From NCBI RefSeq assembly GCF_024721115.1, contig NZ_JAMDHK010000001.1:287591-351590 (forward strand): a stretch of 64,000 bases of DNA, read 5' to 3'. Positions within the stretch are counted from its first letter, which is position 1, and each line of letters opens with the position of its first letter. Below, in pieces: positions 1 to 8,840 of the stretch. A program made the translations under genes and the position numbers. Source of the DNA: Salipiger pentaromativorans. GTDB taxonomy: Bacteria; Pseudomonadota; Alphaproteobacteria; Rhodobacterales; Rhodobacteraceae. Under the pieces are notes generated by a model. That model had not been told where the DNA came from. It did not search any database and saw only the letters and a program-made list of their open reading frames with translations.

Positions 1-1226
1 TGGTTCTCGTCCATGACCGCGTTCCAGCAGGCCACGGCCCCCATGCGGTCGTAGAACGACCCGCCGTCGCGGCTCTCGCCCGCCTTGGCCAGCACGTCGC
101 CGAAGGGCGAGGTGATGTCGCCGGTGGCGGGCTTGCCCTCGAACCAGTAGCCCCATTCGTTCTCGGACATGTAGTTCTTCGAGGTCTCGGGCACCGCCGA
201 ATAATAGCCCTGGCGCATCAGGAACCCGCCGACCCAGCCGTCGAGATACCAGTTGATGTAATCATAGGCCGCATCCAGCTCCATGCCGGTCAGCGATTTC
301 GACAGGCCGATGCCGCCGCCCCAGGAGCGGTAGCCCTCTTCCAGCGGCTGGTAGACGCAGGGGATGCCGCGCGATTTCACCGCCGTGATGGCGGGCGACC
401 ACATCGACTGGATCACCACCTCGCCCGACGCCATCAGGTTCACGCTCTCGTCGAAGGTCTTCCAGAAGGCGCGGAACTGGCCGGCCTTCTTGGCCTCGGT
501 GAAGATCGCGAAGGTCTTGTCGATCTCCTCGCGGGTCATGTTGCCCTTGTCGCCATAGGTGATCTCGCCCATGGATTCGCAGACCATGGCCATATCCATG
601 ATGCCGATCGACGAGATGTCGAGGATCGAGGCCTTGCCCTTGAACTCGGGATTCAGAAGCTCCGACCAGTTCGAGATCGGGCGGCCGATGAGGTCGGGGC
701 GGATGCCCAGCGTGTCGGCGTTGTAGATCGTCGGGATCAGCGTCATCCAGCCGGTTTCCTCAGCCGCGAAGCTGGTGGCGCCCGGCCCCTCGACAAAACC
801 CACGCTGTGCGGCGCGGTGCCTTGGGCGATGGTCGAGTCCGGCGTCAGCTTGCCGGAGCGGAAGATGCCGACGATCTTGTCGTAATTGGCGATCTTCGAG
901 GTATCCATCGCCTGAAGGTTGCCGGTCGGCCAGACCTTCTTGCAGATCCAGTATTCGATATCGGCGATGTCGAAACTGTCGGGCTGGGTGGCGGCGCGCT
1001 GGGTCACGCTGTCGGAATCGAGCGCGGTCATCTCCAGCGTGAAGCCCAGATCCTCTTTCACCTTCTGCGCCACCTCATTGAGGTTCGACACCCCGGTGCC
1101 GAACTGGCGCAGCACGATGTTCTTGGTTTCCTGCGCCCAGAGCATCGGCGCGGGCAGCGCCGAGGCGGCAGCGGCGGCGGCCCCTCCCTTGAGCAGCGCG
1201 CGGCGGGTATATCCGACTTTGGCCAT
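1..1226 (-). CDS. ABC transporter substrate-binding protein, spermidine/putrescine (PotD) type, partial
   Basis: Periplasmic binding protein of a polyamine-type ABC importer. The N-terminus has a twin-arginine-like signal (TRRALLKGG, then an alanine-rich stretch ending near LPAPMLWA), so export is probably by Tat or Sec. The mature part resembles PotD-family proteins (tryptophan-rich regions such as WGYWFEG near the visible end). The gene is cut by the left edge after about 408 codons, which is close to full length for the family. The ATG at 1226 is preceded by an AGAGGA ribosome site. The ATPase gene lies 68 bp upstream on the same strand; permease genes would be expected beyond the left edge. 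The true substrate cannot be told from sequence; polyamine, an amino-acid derivative or another cationic or carboxylate compound are all possible for this family. Confidence 0.8.
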   Translation of the reverse strand, partial: MAKVGYTRRALLKGGAAAAAASALPAPMLWAQETKNIVLRQFGTGVSNLNEVAQKVKEDLGFTLEMTALDSDSVTQRAATQPDSFDIADIEYWICKKVWPTGNLQAMDTSKIANYDKIVGIFRSGKLTPDSTIAQGTAPHSVGFVEGPGATSFAAEETGWMTLIPTIYNADTLGIRPDLIGRPISNWSELLNPEFKGKASILDISSIGIMDMAMVCESMGEITYGDKGNMTREEIDKTFAIFTEAKKAGQFRAFWKTFDESVNLMASGEVVIQSMWSPAITAVKSRGIPCVYQPLEEGYRSWGGGIGLSKSLTGMELDAAYDYINWYLDGWVGGFLMRQGYYSAVPETSKNYMSENEWGYWFEGKPATGDITSPFGDVLAKAGESRDGGSFYDRMGAVACWNAVMDEN

Positions 1227-1294
1227 GGTATTCCTCTCTCCGTTGGTCGGTCGTCTTCGATCTGTCGTGATGGGCTCTGCGGGCAGGACGCCCG

Positions 1295-2266
<972 letters not shown>

Positions 2267-2415
2267 CCGGCAGCTCCCGTTGTCGCCCTGACCTCACGGT
2301 GGCGCCCGCCCCGCCGCAAACCGAAGATTTTTCTGCGCCCGCCCTCCCCCCCAGCCCGCAAAAGCTCACCGATTAGGCGCACGAGACAACATTGCGCACA
2401 AGATTGCCGCATAAA

Positions 2416-2425
2416 TCGTATACAA
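2416..2425. promoter_or_regulatory. Candidate GntR/FCD operator
   Basis: The sequence TCGTATACAA is a near-perfect palindrome centred on GTATAC, which matches the TNGTNNNACNA-like half-site pattern of GntR regulators with FCD domains. It lies in the 249-bp spacer (2267-2515) between the leftward ABC importer operon and the rightward gntR gene, in a locally AT-rich stretch where a promoter would be expected. Nothing else was recognised in this spacer. That the neighbouring GntR protein binds it is an inference. Confidence 0.45.
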
Positions 2426-2515
2426 TAATGATCACAATTCTCTTTGAACGCCCGATGGCTTGAGAATCACGGCACGACGCGCATTCTTGTGCGGCAACGA
2501 AGCAGGACGGCGACA

Positions 2516-3205
2516 ATGGCGCGGCAGGCGCAGAAACAGGAAAGCGGCGACGAACGGATCGTCGCCAGGCTGGCGGCGGCAATCCACGAGCACCGGCTCG
2601 CGCCCGGCGTGAAACTCAACGAGGACGAGGTCGGCGAGGTCTATGGCGTCAGCCGCACCGTGGTGCGGGCGGCGCTGCAAAAGCTCGCGCATATGCATCT
2701 GGTCGATCTGCGGCGCAACCGGGGCGCCTTTGTCGCGCAGCCCACGGTGAAAGAGGCCCGCGAGGTGTTCGAGGCCCGCGCCCTGCTCGAGCCGCGCACC
2801 GCGCGCTCCGCCGCCGAGCGCATGACCGAGGCCGACATCGCGCTGCTGCAACGCCATATCGACGACGAGCACAAGGCGCTCGACGCGGGCGACACCGGCC
2901 GCGCGCTGCATCTGTCGGGGCTGTTTCACATCGAGATCGCCCGCATCGCCGATCAGGACACCATCGCCGAGTTCATCACCCAGCTTGTCTCGCGCTCGTC
3001 TTTGATCATCGCGCTTTACTGGCAGCGCCGCGCGGCGCTGTGCGAAAGCCACGCCCATGACGCGCTGCTCCGCGCGCTGGCGGCGGGCAACGGGCCGCTG
3101 GCCGAAGAGCTGATGAAAAGCCATCTGCTCGACCTGCTGACCTCGCTCGACCTGCGCGCGCGCGGTTCGGTGCCGCAATCGCTGAAAGAGGCGCTGTCGG
3201 AATGA
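2516..3205 (+). CDS. GntR-family transcriptional regulator with FCD ligand domain
   Basis: DNA-binding regulator of 229 aa. The N-terminal winged helix (residues about 10-75) contains the family pattern LAPGVKLNEDEVGEVYGVSRT, and the C-terminal all-helical FCD domain (about 85-215) has the expected His/Asp/Glu positions (FHIEIARIAD). FCD regulators usually respond to small carboxylates or amino-acid-like ligands and often control a divergent transport operon. A TTG-initiated frame opens at 2444, but the ATG at 2516 has an AGGA site 8 nt upstream and agrees better with family length. The stop codon overlaps the start of the GNAT gene (ATGA). Confidence 0.85.
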   Translation: MARQAQKQESGDERIVARLAAAIHEHRLAPGVKLNEDEVGEVYGVSRTVVRAALQKLAHMHLVDLRRNRGAFVAQPTVKEAREVFEARALLEPRTARSAAERMTEADIALLQRHIDDEHKALDAGDTGRALHLSGLFHIEIARIADQDTIAEFITQLVSRSSLIIALYWQRRAALCESHAHDALLRALAAGNGPLAEELMKSHLLDLLTSLDLRARGSVPQSLKEALSE

Positions 3206-4026
3206 TGCGCGTGGCAACGGCGGACGAGGTCGCATTGATGCTCGACTGGGCGGCGGAGGAAGGCTGGAACCCCGGCCTTGAGGACGCCGCCGCCTTTCGC
3301 GCCGCCGACCCGGAGGGGTTCTTTGTCGCCCTCCGCGACGGCGCGCCGGTGGCGGCCATTTCCGTGGTCGCCCACTCCGACAGCTTCGCCTTTCTGGGCC
3401 TCTACCTCTGCCGCCCGGACTGGCGCGGCAAGGGCGTGGGCTATGCGCTCTGGCAACATGCGCTGGCCCATGCGGGCGGGCGCACGGTGGGGCTCGACGG
3501 GGTGGCGGCGCAGCAGGCGAATTACGCACGCTCGGGCTTTGTGCTGACCGGGGCCACCACACGGATGGAGGGCGCGGCGCAACGACCCGCCGCCCTGCCC
3601 CTGCGCGCCGCTCTGCCGGAGGATCTGCCCGCCCTCGCGGCATTGGACGCGGACGCCAACGGCGTCACCCGCCCGCGCTTTCTCTCCGCCTGGCTGGAGG
3701 CGGCGGAGACCCGCCGCACGGTGCTGCTCGACGGCCCGGCGGGCCCCGCCGGGTTTGCCACAGCCCGGCTCTGCCGGACGGGCTGCAAGGTCGGGCCGGT
3801 GATCGCCCCCGATCTGGAGGCCGCGCTTGCGCTGGCCGATGCCGCCGCAGCGGCGCTGAGCGCGCCGCATTACATCGTCGATGTCCCCGCGCCGCAGCAG
3901 GCGTTTCGTGCCGCGCTAGAGGCGCGCGGCTTTGCCGCCACCTTCGAGACGGCGCGCATGTATCGCGGCACGCCTCCCGTTGCCACAACACAGCTTTTCG
4001 GTGTCGCCACGCTGGAGCTGGGGTGA
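3202..4026 (+). CDS. GNAT acetyltransferase with two GNAT modules
   Basis: Predicted acetyl-CoA-dependent N-acetyltransferase, 274 aa. The N-terminal module (about 1-130) has the acetyl-CoA loop motif RGKGVGYALW and ends with the typical YARSGFVLTG strand. The C-terminal half (about 140-270) looks like a second, more diverged GNAT-like fold of the YitH/HolE kind. The start codon overlaps the gntR stop, so the two are translationally coupled and probably act on the same metabolite. The substrate is unknown. A second ATG at 3205 is an alternative start. Confidence 0.78.
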   Translation: MMRVATADEVALMLDWAAEEGWNPGLEDAAAFRAADPEGFFVALRDGAPVAAISVVAHSDSFAFLGLYLCRPDWRGKGVGYALWQHALAHAGGRTVGLDGVAAQQANYARSGFVLTGATTRMEGAAQRPAALPLRAALPEDLPALAALDADANGVTRPRFLSAWLEAAETRRTVLLDGPAGPAGFATARLCRTGCKVGPVIAPDLEAALALADAAAAALSAPHYIVDVPAPQQAFRAALEARGFAATFETARMYRGTPPVATTQLFGVATLELG

Positions 4027-4144
4027 GCCCGGCGGGCGGCACTCTACCGCCACCCGCCCAAAGAATAGGCAGCCCGCCCGCTTTCCGGGCTGATCGGCCG
4101 CGCACCGCTTTACTTGCCGGCAAAAGATTGCTGTTGCTGGCGCC

Positions 4145-4729
4145 ATGAGTGCCCCGCTTTCGATCATTGTCGTCGAGCCGGACCGCGACCGCGCGCTGCT
4201 GATCGTAGACAGCCTGCGCGAAGCGGGGGATTACGATATTCATGTCATCTCCGAACCGACCGGGCTTGCGCGCAAGATCCAGGCGCTGATGCCGGACGTG
4301 GTGCTGATCGACATCGAAAGCCCCTCGCGCGACATGCTCGAAGAGCTGGCCTTGGCCTCGGGTCCGATGGAGCGCCCGGTGGCCATGTTCGTCGATCGCG
4401 ACGACGCCGGGCTGACCGATGCCGCCATCGAGGCCGGGGTGTCGGCCTATGTGGTCGACGGGATGAAACCGCAGCGGGTGAAACCGATCATCGACGCGGC
4501 CATCGCGCGCTTCCGCATGTTCCAGCGCATGCGCACGGAACTGGCCGAGACCAAGCGCGCGCTGGAGGAACGCAAGATGATCGACCGCGCCAAGGGCATG
4601 CTCATGAAGGCGCGCGGCGTGGACGAGGACGAGGCCTATGCGCTGCTGCGCAAGACCGCGATGGACCAGGGCAAGCGCGTCGCCGATGTGGCGGCGGCGC
4701 TGGTGACGGCGGCGGGGCTTCTGGGATGA
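4145..4729 (+). CDS. nasT: NasT: ANTAR-domain antiterminator for nitrate assimilation
   Basis: RNA-binding antiterminator of 194 aa. The N-terminal receiver-like domain (about 5-120; VVLIDIES contains the acidic residue) is followed by a helical linker and a C-terminal ANTAR domain (about 135-190: DRAKGMLMKARGVDEDEAY). In studied systems NasS holds NasT until nitrate or nitrite is bound; freed NasT binds a two-hairpin RNA motif and prevents termination. The gene overlaps nasS by four bases (ATGA), and a fitting leader RNA lies just after nasS. The 118-bp region upstream of this gene holds a 7-bp GC hairpin (4070-4092) and no obvious nitrogen-control promoter. Confidence 0.92.
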   Translation: MSAPLSIIVVEPDRDRALLIVDSLREAGDYDIHVISEPTGLARKIQALMPDVVLIDIESPSRDMLEELALASGPMERPVAMFVDRDDAGLTDAAIEAGVSAYVVDGMKPQRVKPIIDAAIARFRMFQRMRTELAETKRALEERKMIDRAKGMLMKARGVDEDEAYALLRKTAMDQGKRVADVAAALVTAAGLLG

Positions 4730-5901
4730 TTGCCGCGACGCTGTCCGTCGGCTTCCTGCCGCTGGTCGATGCCGCGCCGCTGATCGTGGCGCATGAGATG
4801 GGCTTTGCCGCCGAGGAGAGCATTGCCATCGACCTGCGCCGCGCGCCCTCCTGGTCCTCGGTGCGCGACATGCTGAGTTTCGGCCGGGTCGAGGCGGCGC
4901 ATATGCTGTCGCCGGTGCCCGTGGCCGCCGCGCTGGGGCTGGGCGGCACCGGCACGCCGCTGTCGGCGGTCTCGGTGCTGTCGGTCAACGGCGACGCCAT
5001 CGGGGTCAGCAACGAGCTCGCGGCGCGGATGCGCGCGGGCGGCCACGACTTCGCCTTCAACGATGCCCGCGCCGCGGGCGCCGCGCTCATCGCCCATGCC
5101 GCCCGCCCGCTGCGGCTGGGCGTGCCCTTCCCCTTCTCCATGCATGCGGAGCTGCTGTACTACTGGCTCTCCGCCCTTGGCATGCCCGCGCCGCAAAGCG
5201 TCGACATCCGCACCGTGCCGCCCTCGCTCATGGCCGAGGCGCTGGAGGCGGGCGAGATCGACGCCTTCTGTGTGGGCGAGCCCTGGGGCTCGATGGCGGT
5301 GGAAAACGGCGTCGGCACGCTGCTGCTGCCCGGCAACGCGATCTGGCGCTTTGCGCCGGAAAAGGTGCTGGCGGTGCGCAGCGACTGGGCCGATGCCGAG
5401 CCCGAACTCATGGGGCGGCTGATCCGCGCGGTCTGGCGCGCCGGGCGCTGGCTGGCCGAGCCGGGCTCGCCGATGCTCGCCGCCGAGCTGCTGAGCCGGC
5501 CGGAATATCTCGACCTGCCCTCGGAAATCCTCGACCGCGCGCTGACCGGGCGGCTGGTGATCTCGGCGCAGGGCGAAGAACGCACGGTGCCGGGCTTTGT
5601 GGAGTTTCACCACAACAGCGCCACCTTCCCATGGCGCAGTCAGGCGGAATGGATCGGCATGCAGCTTGCCGCGCGCACCGGGCTCGACCGGACAAGCGCC
5701 GCCCGCGCTGCCCGCGCCGTGTTCCGCAGCGATATCTACCGGCAGGCGCTGACGCCCACCCGCGCCGAACTGCCCGCCGCCTCCGCCAAGATGGAGGGCG
5801 CATTGAGCGAGCCCACCGCCGTCGCCTCGGTGTCGGGACGGATGTCGCTCGGTCCGGATTCGTTTTTCGATGGCCGCATTTTTGAGCCAAGCCAGATCTG
5901 A
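4726..5901 (+). CDS. nasS: NasS: cytoplasmic nitrate/nitrite sensor, NrtA paralogue
   Basis: A 391-aa protein of the NrtA/CmpA binding-protein fold but with no signal peptide, as known for NasS. It shares with the nearby NrtA the block pattern [26 protein letters not shown] at the N-terminus, VGEPW in the middle and LSRPEYLD/VG towards the end. Family knowledge: it binds nitrate or nitrite and controls NasT by direct association. The ATG at 4726 overlaps the nasT stop. The end of the gene is followed after about 90 bp by the attenuator leader of nrtA. Confidence 0.92.
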   Translation: MIAATLSVGFLPLVDAAPLIVAHEMGFAAEESIAIDLRRAPSWSSVRDMLSFGRVEAAHMLSPVPVAAALGLGGTGTPLSAVSVLSVNGDAIGVSNELAARMRAGGHDFAFNDARAAGAALIAHAARPLRLGVPFPFSMHAELLYYWLSALGMPAPQSVDIRTVPPSLMAEALEAGEIDAFCVGEPWGSMAVENGVGTLLLPGNAIWRFAPEKVLAVRSDWADAEPELMGRLIRAVWRAGRWLAEPGSPMLAAELLSRPEYLDLPSEILDRALTGRLVISAQGEERTVPGFVEFHHNSATFPWRSQAEWIGMQLAARTGLDRTSAARAARAVFRSDIYRQALTPTRAELPAASAKMEGALSEPTAVASVSGRMSLGPDSFFDGRIFEPSQI

Positions 5902-5989
5902 CGGCGCATTTTTATGCAGCCGCAGCATCGAAATCCTGACCACCCGGTAAAACATGCACCTGAGGCGAAGAATTCGTTTGCCCCATTAG

Positions 5990-6063
5990 CCGAGTCGCGG
6001 GCATAGAGGCTCCACGACTTGGGCAATGGCGCCCCGGTCACGAAATTCTCCCAAAGATTGGGA
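5990..6063 (+). promoter_or_regulatory. Candidate two-hairpin ANTAR (NasT) RNA target in the nrtA leader
   Basis: First hairpin: the arms CCGAGTCG (5990-5997) and CGACTTGG (6015-6022) pair over 8 bp, and an inner GC/GC closes a six-base loop ATAGAG (6003-6008) with A at position 1 and G at position 4, the ANTAR target signature. Second hairpin: TCCC (6049-6052) pairs with GGGA (6060-6063) around AAAGATT, again with A at 1 and G at 4, though the loop is seven bases. A terminator follows 10 nt downstream. The first hairpin is convincing; the second is weaker. Confidence 0.7.
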
Positions 6064-6072
6064 TCTCTGAGC

Positions 6073-6128
6073 AAAGCCGCTCGACTGCTGCGACATCCGT
6101 CGTGGTGAGTCAGCGGCTTTTTTGTTTT
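6073..6128 (+). terminator. Leader terminator upstream of nrtA (attenuator)
   Basis: Arms AAAGCCGCT (6073-6081) and AGCGGCTTT (6112-6120) pair over 9 bp and are extended inward by GACT/AGTC (6083-6086 with 6108-6111). An apical CGAC/GTCG hairpin lies within. A run of six T, a G and four T (6118-6128) follows. It sits 46 bp before the nrtA start with no intervening gene, so it is placed to stop transcription unless antiterminated by NasT. Confidence 0.85.
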
Positions 6129-6173
6129 GCCCAGGGTCGTGACCCGGGCGCATCCAAGGGACGGATCAGAAGA

Positions 6174-7535
6174 ATGAAAAAACTTCTCCTCACGCTCGCA
6201 GCCACCACCGCGCTGGCCAATCCCCTGCTCGCGCAGGATCTGGAAAAAGACGAGCTCACCTTCGGCTTCATCAAGCTGACCGACATGGCGCCACTCGCGG
6301 TGGCCTATGAGCAGGGCTATTTCCTCGACGAAGGGCTGTTCGTGACGCTCGAAGCCCAGGCCAACTGGAAAGTGCTGCTCGACGGCGTGATCGACGGCAA
6401 GCTGGACGGCGCCCATATGCTGGCGGGTCAGCCGCTGGCCGCCACCATTGGCTACGGCACCGCGGCGCATATCATCACCCCCTTCTCGATGGACCTGAAC
6501 GGCAACGGCATCACCGTGTCGAACGCCGTCTGGGAAGAGATGAAGCCGAACATCCCGATGAACGCGGATGGCAAGCCGCAGCACCCGATCAGCGCCTCGG
6601 CACTGGCGCCGGTGGTCGAAAAGTACAAATCCGAAGGCAAGCCCTTCAACATGGGCATGGTGTTCCCGGTCTCGACCCATAACTACGAGCTGCGCTACTG
6701 GCTGGCCGCCGGCGGTCTGCATCCGGGCTATTACTCGACCGAGAACATCTCGGGCCAGATCGGCGCCGACGTTCTGCTGTCGGTGACCCCGCCGCCGCAG
6801 ATGCCCGCCACCCTCGAGGCCGGCACCATCTACGGCTACTGCGTGGGCGAGCCGTGGAACCAGGCCGCCGTGTTCAAGGGCATCGGCGTGCCGGTGATCA
6901 CCGATTACGAGCTGTGGAAGAACAACCCCGAGAAGGTCTTCGGCATCACCGCCGAGTTCGCCGAGCAGTATCCGAACACCACCAAGGCCGTGGTCAAGGC
7001 GCTGATCCGCGCCGCCATCTGGCTCGACGAGAACGACAACGCCAACCGCATGGAAGCGGTCGATATCCTGTCGCGGCCGGAATACGTGGGCGCCGACGCC
7101 GAGGTGATCGCCAACTCGATGACCGGCACCTTCGAATACGAAAAGGGCGACAAGCGCGAGGTTCCCGACTTCAACGTGTTCTTCCGCTACAACGCGACCT
7201 ACCCCTACTACTCCGATGCGGTCTGGTATCTGACCCAGATGCGCCGCTGGGGGCAGATCGCCGAGGCGAAATCCGACGAATGGTACGATGAGGTCGCCAA
7301 GTCGGTCTACAAGCCCGAGATCTATCTCGACGCCGCCCGCGCGCTGGTCGACGAGGGTCTGGCCAATGAGGCCGATTTCCCCTGGGACACCGACGGCTAC
7401 AAGGCGCCGACGCCCGCCGCCGACATCATCGACGGCATCCCCTACGACGGCAAGGCGCCCAACGCCTATCTCGAAAGCCTGCCGATCGGCCTGAAAGCTG
7501 CGCAGACCGTGGTCGGCACCGAGGTGAAGGGCTGA
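6174..7535 (+). CDS. nrtA: NrtA: nitrate ABC transporter substrate-binding protein
   Basis: Periplasmic nitrate/nitrite-binding protein, 453 aa. A Sec signal peptide ([21 protein letters not shown]) is followed by the NrtA/CmpA-type domain. Recognisable blocks are [15 protein letters not shown], the [10 protein letters not shown] motif and ILSRPEYVG. The open frame extends upstream to 6102, but that would run through the terminator arm; the ATG at 6174 starts exactly at the signal peptide. It is the first gene after the leader, so its expression should be set by NasS/NasT. Two GC hairpins separate it from nrtB. Confidence 0.93.
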   Translation: MKKLLLTLAATTALANPLLAQDLEKDELTFGFIKLTDMAPLAVAYEQGYFLDEGLFVTLEAQANWKVLLDGVIDGKLDGAHMLAGQPLAATIGYGTAAHIITPFSMDLNGNGITVSNAVWEEMKPNIPMNADGKPQHPISASALAPVVEKYKSEGKPFNMGMVFPVSTHNYELRYWLAAGGLHPGYYSTENISGQIGADVLLSVTPPPQMPATLEAGTIYGYCVGEPWNQAAVFKGIGVPVITDYELWKNNPEKVFGITAEFAEQYPNTTKAVVKALIRAAIWLDENDNANRMEAVDILSRPEYVGADAEVIANSMTGTFEYEKGDKREVPDFNVFFRYNATYPYYSDAVWYLTQMRRWGQIAEAKSDEWYDEVAKSVYKPEIYLDAARALVDEGLANEADFPWDTDGYKAPTPAADIIDGIPYDGKAPNAYLESLPIGLKAAQTVVGTEVKG

Positions 7536-7546
7536 TTTCCCTTCGC

Positions 7547-7609
7547 GGATGCGCCGCAGAGGCGCATCCTCAAGATACGGGACGGATGCATCTTTAAGCG
7601 CATCCGTCC
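7547..7609 (+). repeat. Two intercistronic hairpins between nrtA and nrtB
   Basis: GGATGCGCC (7547-7555) pairs perfectly with GGCGCATCC (7561-7569), and GGACGGATGC (7580-7589) pairs perfectly with GCATCCGTCC (7600-7609). Neither has a T-tract. Such structures after the binding-protein gene commonly protect its mRNA so that it is made in excess over the permease; this role is inferred here. Confidence 0.7.
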
Positions 7610-7646
7610 ACCCTCCCCCAATAAGACCGCCCCGAGGACACCTCTG

Positions 7647-8726
7647 ATGACAACCGTCGATCCCGACTACGCCCGTGAAGCCGAGCGCGAAGCCCGCAAG
7701 GCCCGCCTCTTCACCCGCATCAACAAGGCCGACGCCTGGTTCCAGGTCCTCGGTCTGAGCTGGGTCACCCCGATCCTGAAAGCCGCCGCCGGCGACAACC
7801 CCAAGGCCCAGATCAAGGACATCTGGCGTCTGCTCGGCGTGCCGCTGCTCGCCATCGTTGCATTCCTGCTGCTCTGGGGCACGCTTGCGCCCAAGGTGCA
7901 GACCTCGCTCGGCGCCGTGCCCGGCCCGGTTGAGGTCTGGGAAGAGGCGGTGAACCTGCATGAAGACGCCGAAGCCAAAGCCGCGAAGAAAGAGAAATTC
8001 GAGGAGATGGTGGCCAAGCGCAATGAAAAACTCATTGCCGAAGGCAAGGCCGATCAGGTCAAGAATGTCGCCTATACCGGCGCGCCGAGCTACTACGAAC
8101 AGATCTGGACCTCGATCAAGACGGTGTTCTTCGGCTTCCTGATCGGTTCCGCCGTGGCAATCCCGCTCGGCATCCTCGCCGGTCTCTCGCCCTATGCCAA
8201 TGCCGCGATCAACCCGCTGGTGCAGATCTTCAAGCCGGTCTCGCCGCTGGCCTGGCTGCCCATCGTGACGATGATCGTCTCGGCGCTCTCCTCCGGCGAG
8301 GGGCTGTTTGCGAAAAGTTTCGTGATCTCGGCGATCACCGTGACGCTCTGCTCGCTCTGGCCGACGCTGATCAACACCGCGCTGGGTGTGGCCTCCATCG
8401 ACAAGGATCTGGTGAACGTCTCCAAGGTTCTGAAGATGAACACCTGGACCAAGATCACCAAGCTGGTGCTGCCCTCAGCCCTGCCGCTCATCTTCACCGG
8501 CCTGCGTCTGTCGCTCGGTGTGGGCTGGATGGTGCTGATCGCCGCCGAGATGCTCGCCCAGAACCCCGGCCTCGGCAAGTTCGTGTGGGACGAGTTCCAG
8601 AACGGCTCTTCTAGCTCGCTCGCCAAGATCATGGTCGCGGTCTTCACCATCGGCATCATCGGCTTCCTGCTGGACCGCGTGATGTTCGCCCTGCAGTCCC
8701 TCTTCACCTTCTCGAACAACCGGTAA
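7647..8726 (+). CDS. nrtB: NrtB: nitrate ABC transporter permease
   Basis: Inner-membrane permease of the BPD_transp_1 family, 359 aa. The first membrane segment is near residues 68-90. A charged, lysine-rich stretch follows (about 105-145), then five further segments from about 155 to the C-terminus. The cytoplasmic ATPase-coupling loop is recognisable near SKVLKMNTWTKITKLVLPSALP. It works with NrtA and the double ATPase NrtCD. The start at 7647 has a GAGGA site. The long charged insertion between the first and second segments is typical of NrtB proteins from this family. Confidence 0.92.
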   Translation: MTTVDPDYAREAEREARKARLFTRINKADAWFQVLGLSWVTPILKAAAGDNPKAQIKDIWRLLGVPLLAIVAFLLLWGTLAPKVQTSLGAVPGPVEVWEEAVNLHEDAEAKAAKKEKFEEMVAKRNEKLIAEGKADQVKNVAYTGAPSYYEQIWTSIKTVFFGFLIGSAVAIPLGILAGLSPYANAAINPLVQIFKPVSPLAWLPIVTMIVSALSSGEGLFAKSFVISAITVTLCSLWPTLINTALGVASIDKDLVNVSKVLKMNTWTKITKLVLPSALPLIFTGLRLSLGVGWMVLIAAEMLAQNPGLGKFVWDEFQNGSSSSLAKIMVAVFTIGIIGFLLDRVMFALQSLFTFSNNR

Positions 8727-8729
8727 GCG

Positions 8730-8827
8730 GCGCTCACGTAGCAAAGCGATAGCGCGACACAAACCGCGCTCAAGCAGCGAAGCGATAGCGCGAAAAACCC
8801 GCGCTCACGTAGCGAAGCGACAGCCCA
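8730..8827 (+). repeat. Three imperfect 35/36-bp tandem repeats between nrtB and nrtCD
   Basis: Units begin at 8730, 8766 and 8801, each starting GCGCTCA and containing an AGCRAAGCGAYAGC core. The first two also carry GCGCT...AGCGC arms that could fold as a hairpin. The third unit is cut short just before the nrtCD ribosome site (AAGGAAA). Units differ by only a few substitutions. Function unknown. Confidence 0.85.
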
Positions 8828-8840
8828 AAAAGGAAACGCC

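Noticed and set aside
4027-4144. Sigma54 or NtrC site before nasT
   Set aside because: No GG-N10-GC element was found; only a half-site (TGCACC at 5955) was seen, elsewhere, in the nrtA leader.
5736-7961. Long minus-strand open frame across the nasS 3' end, nrtA leader and nrtA
   Set aside because: It covers genes and a leader on the other strand and has no recognisable domain.
8730-8827. CRISPR array
   Set aside because: Only three contiguous imperfect units with no unique spacers and no cas genes; it is a tandem repeat.
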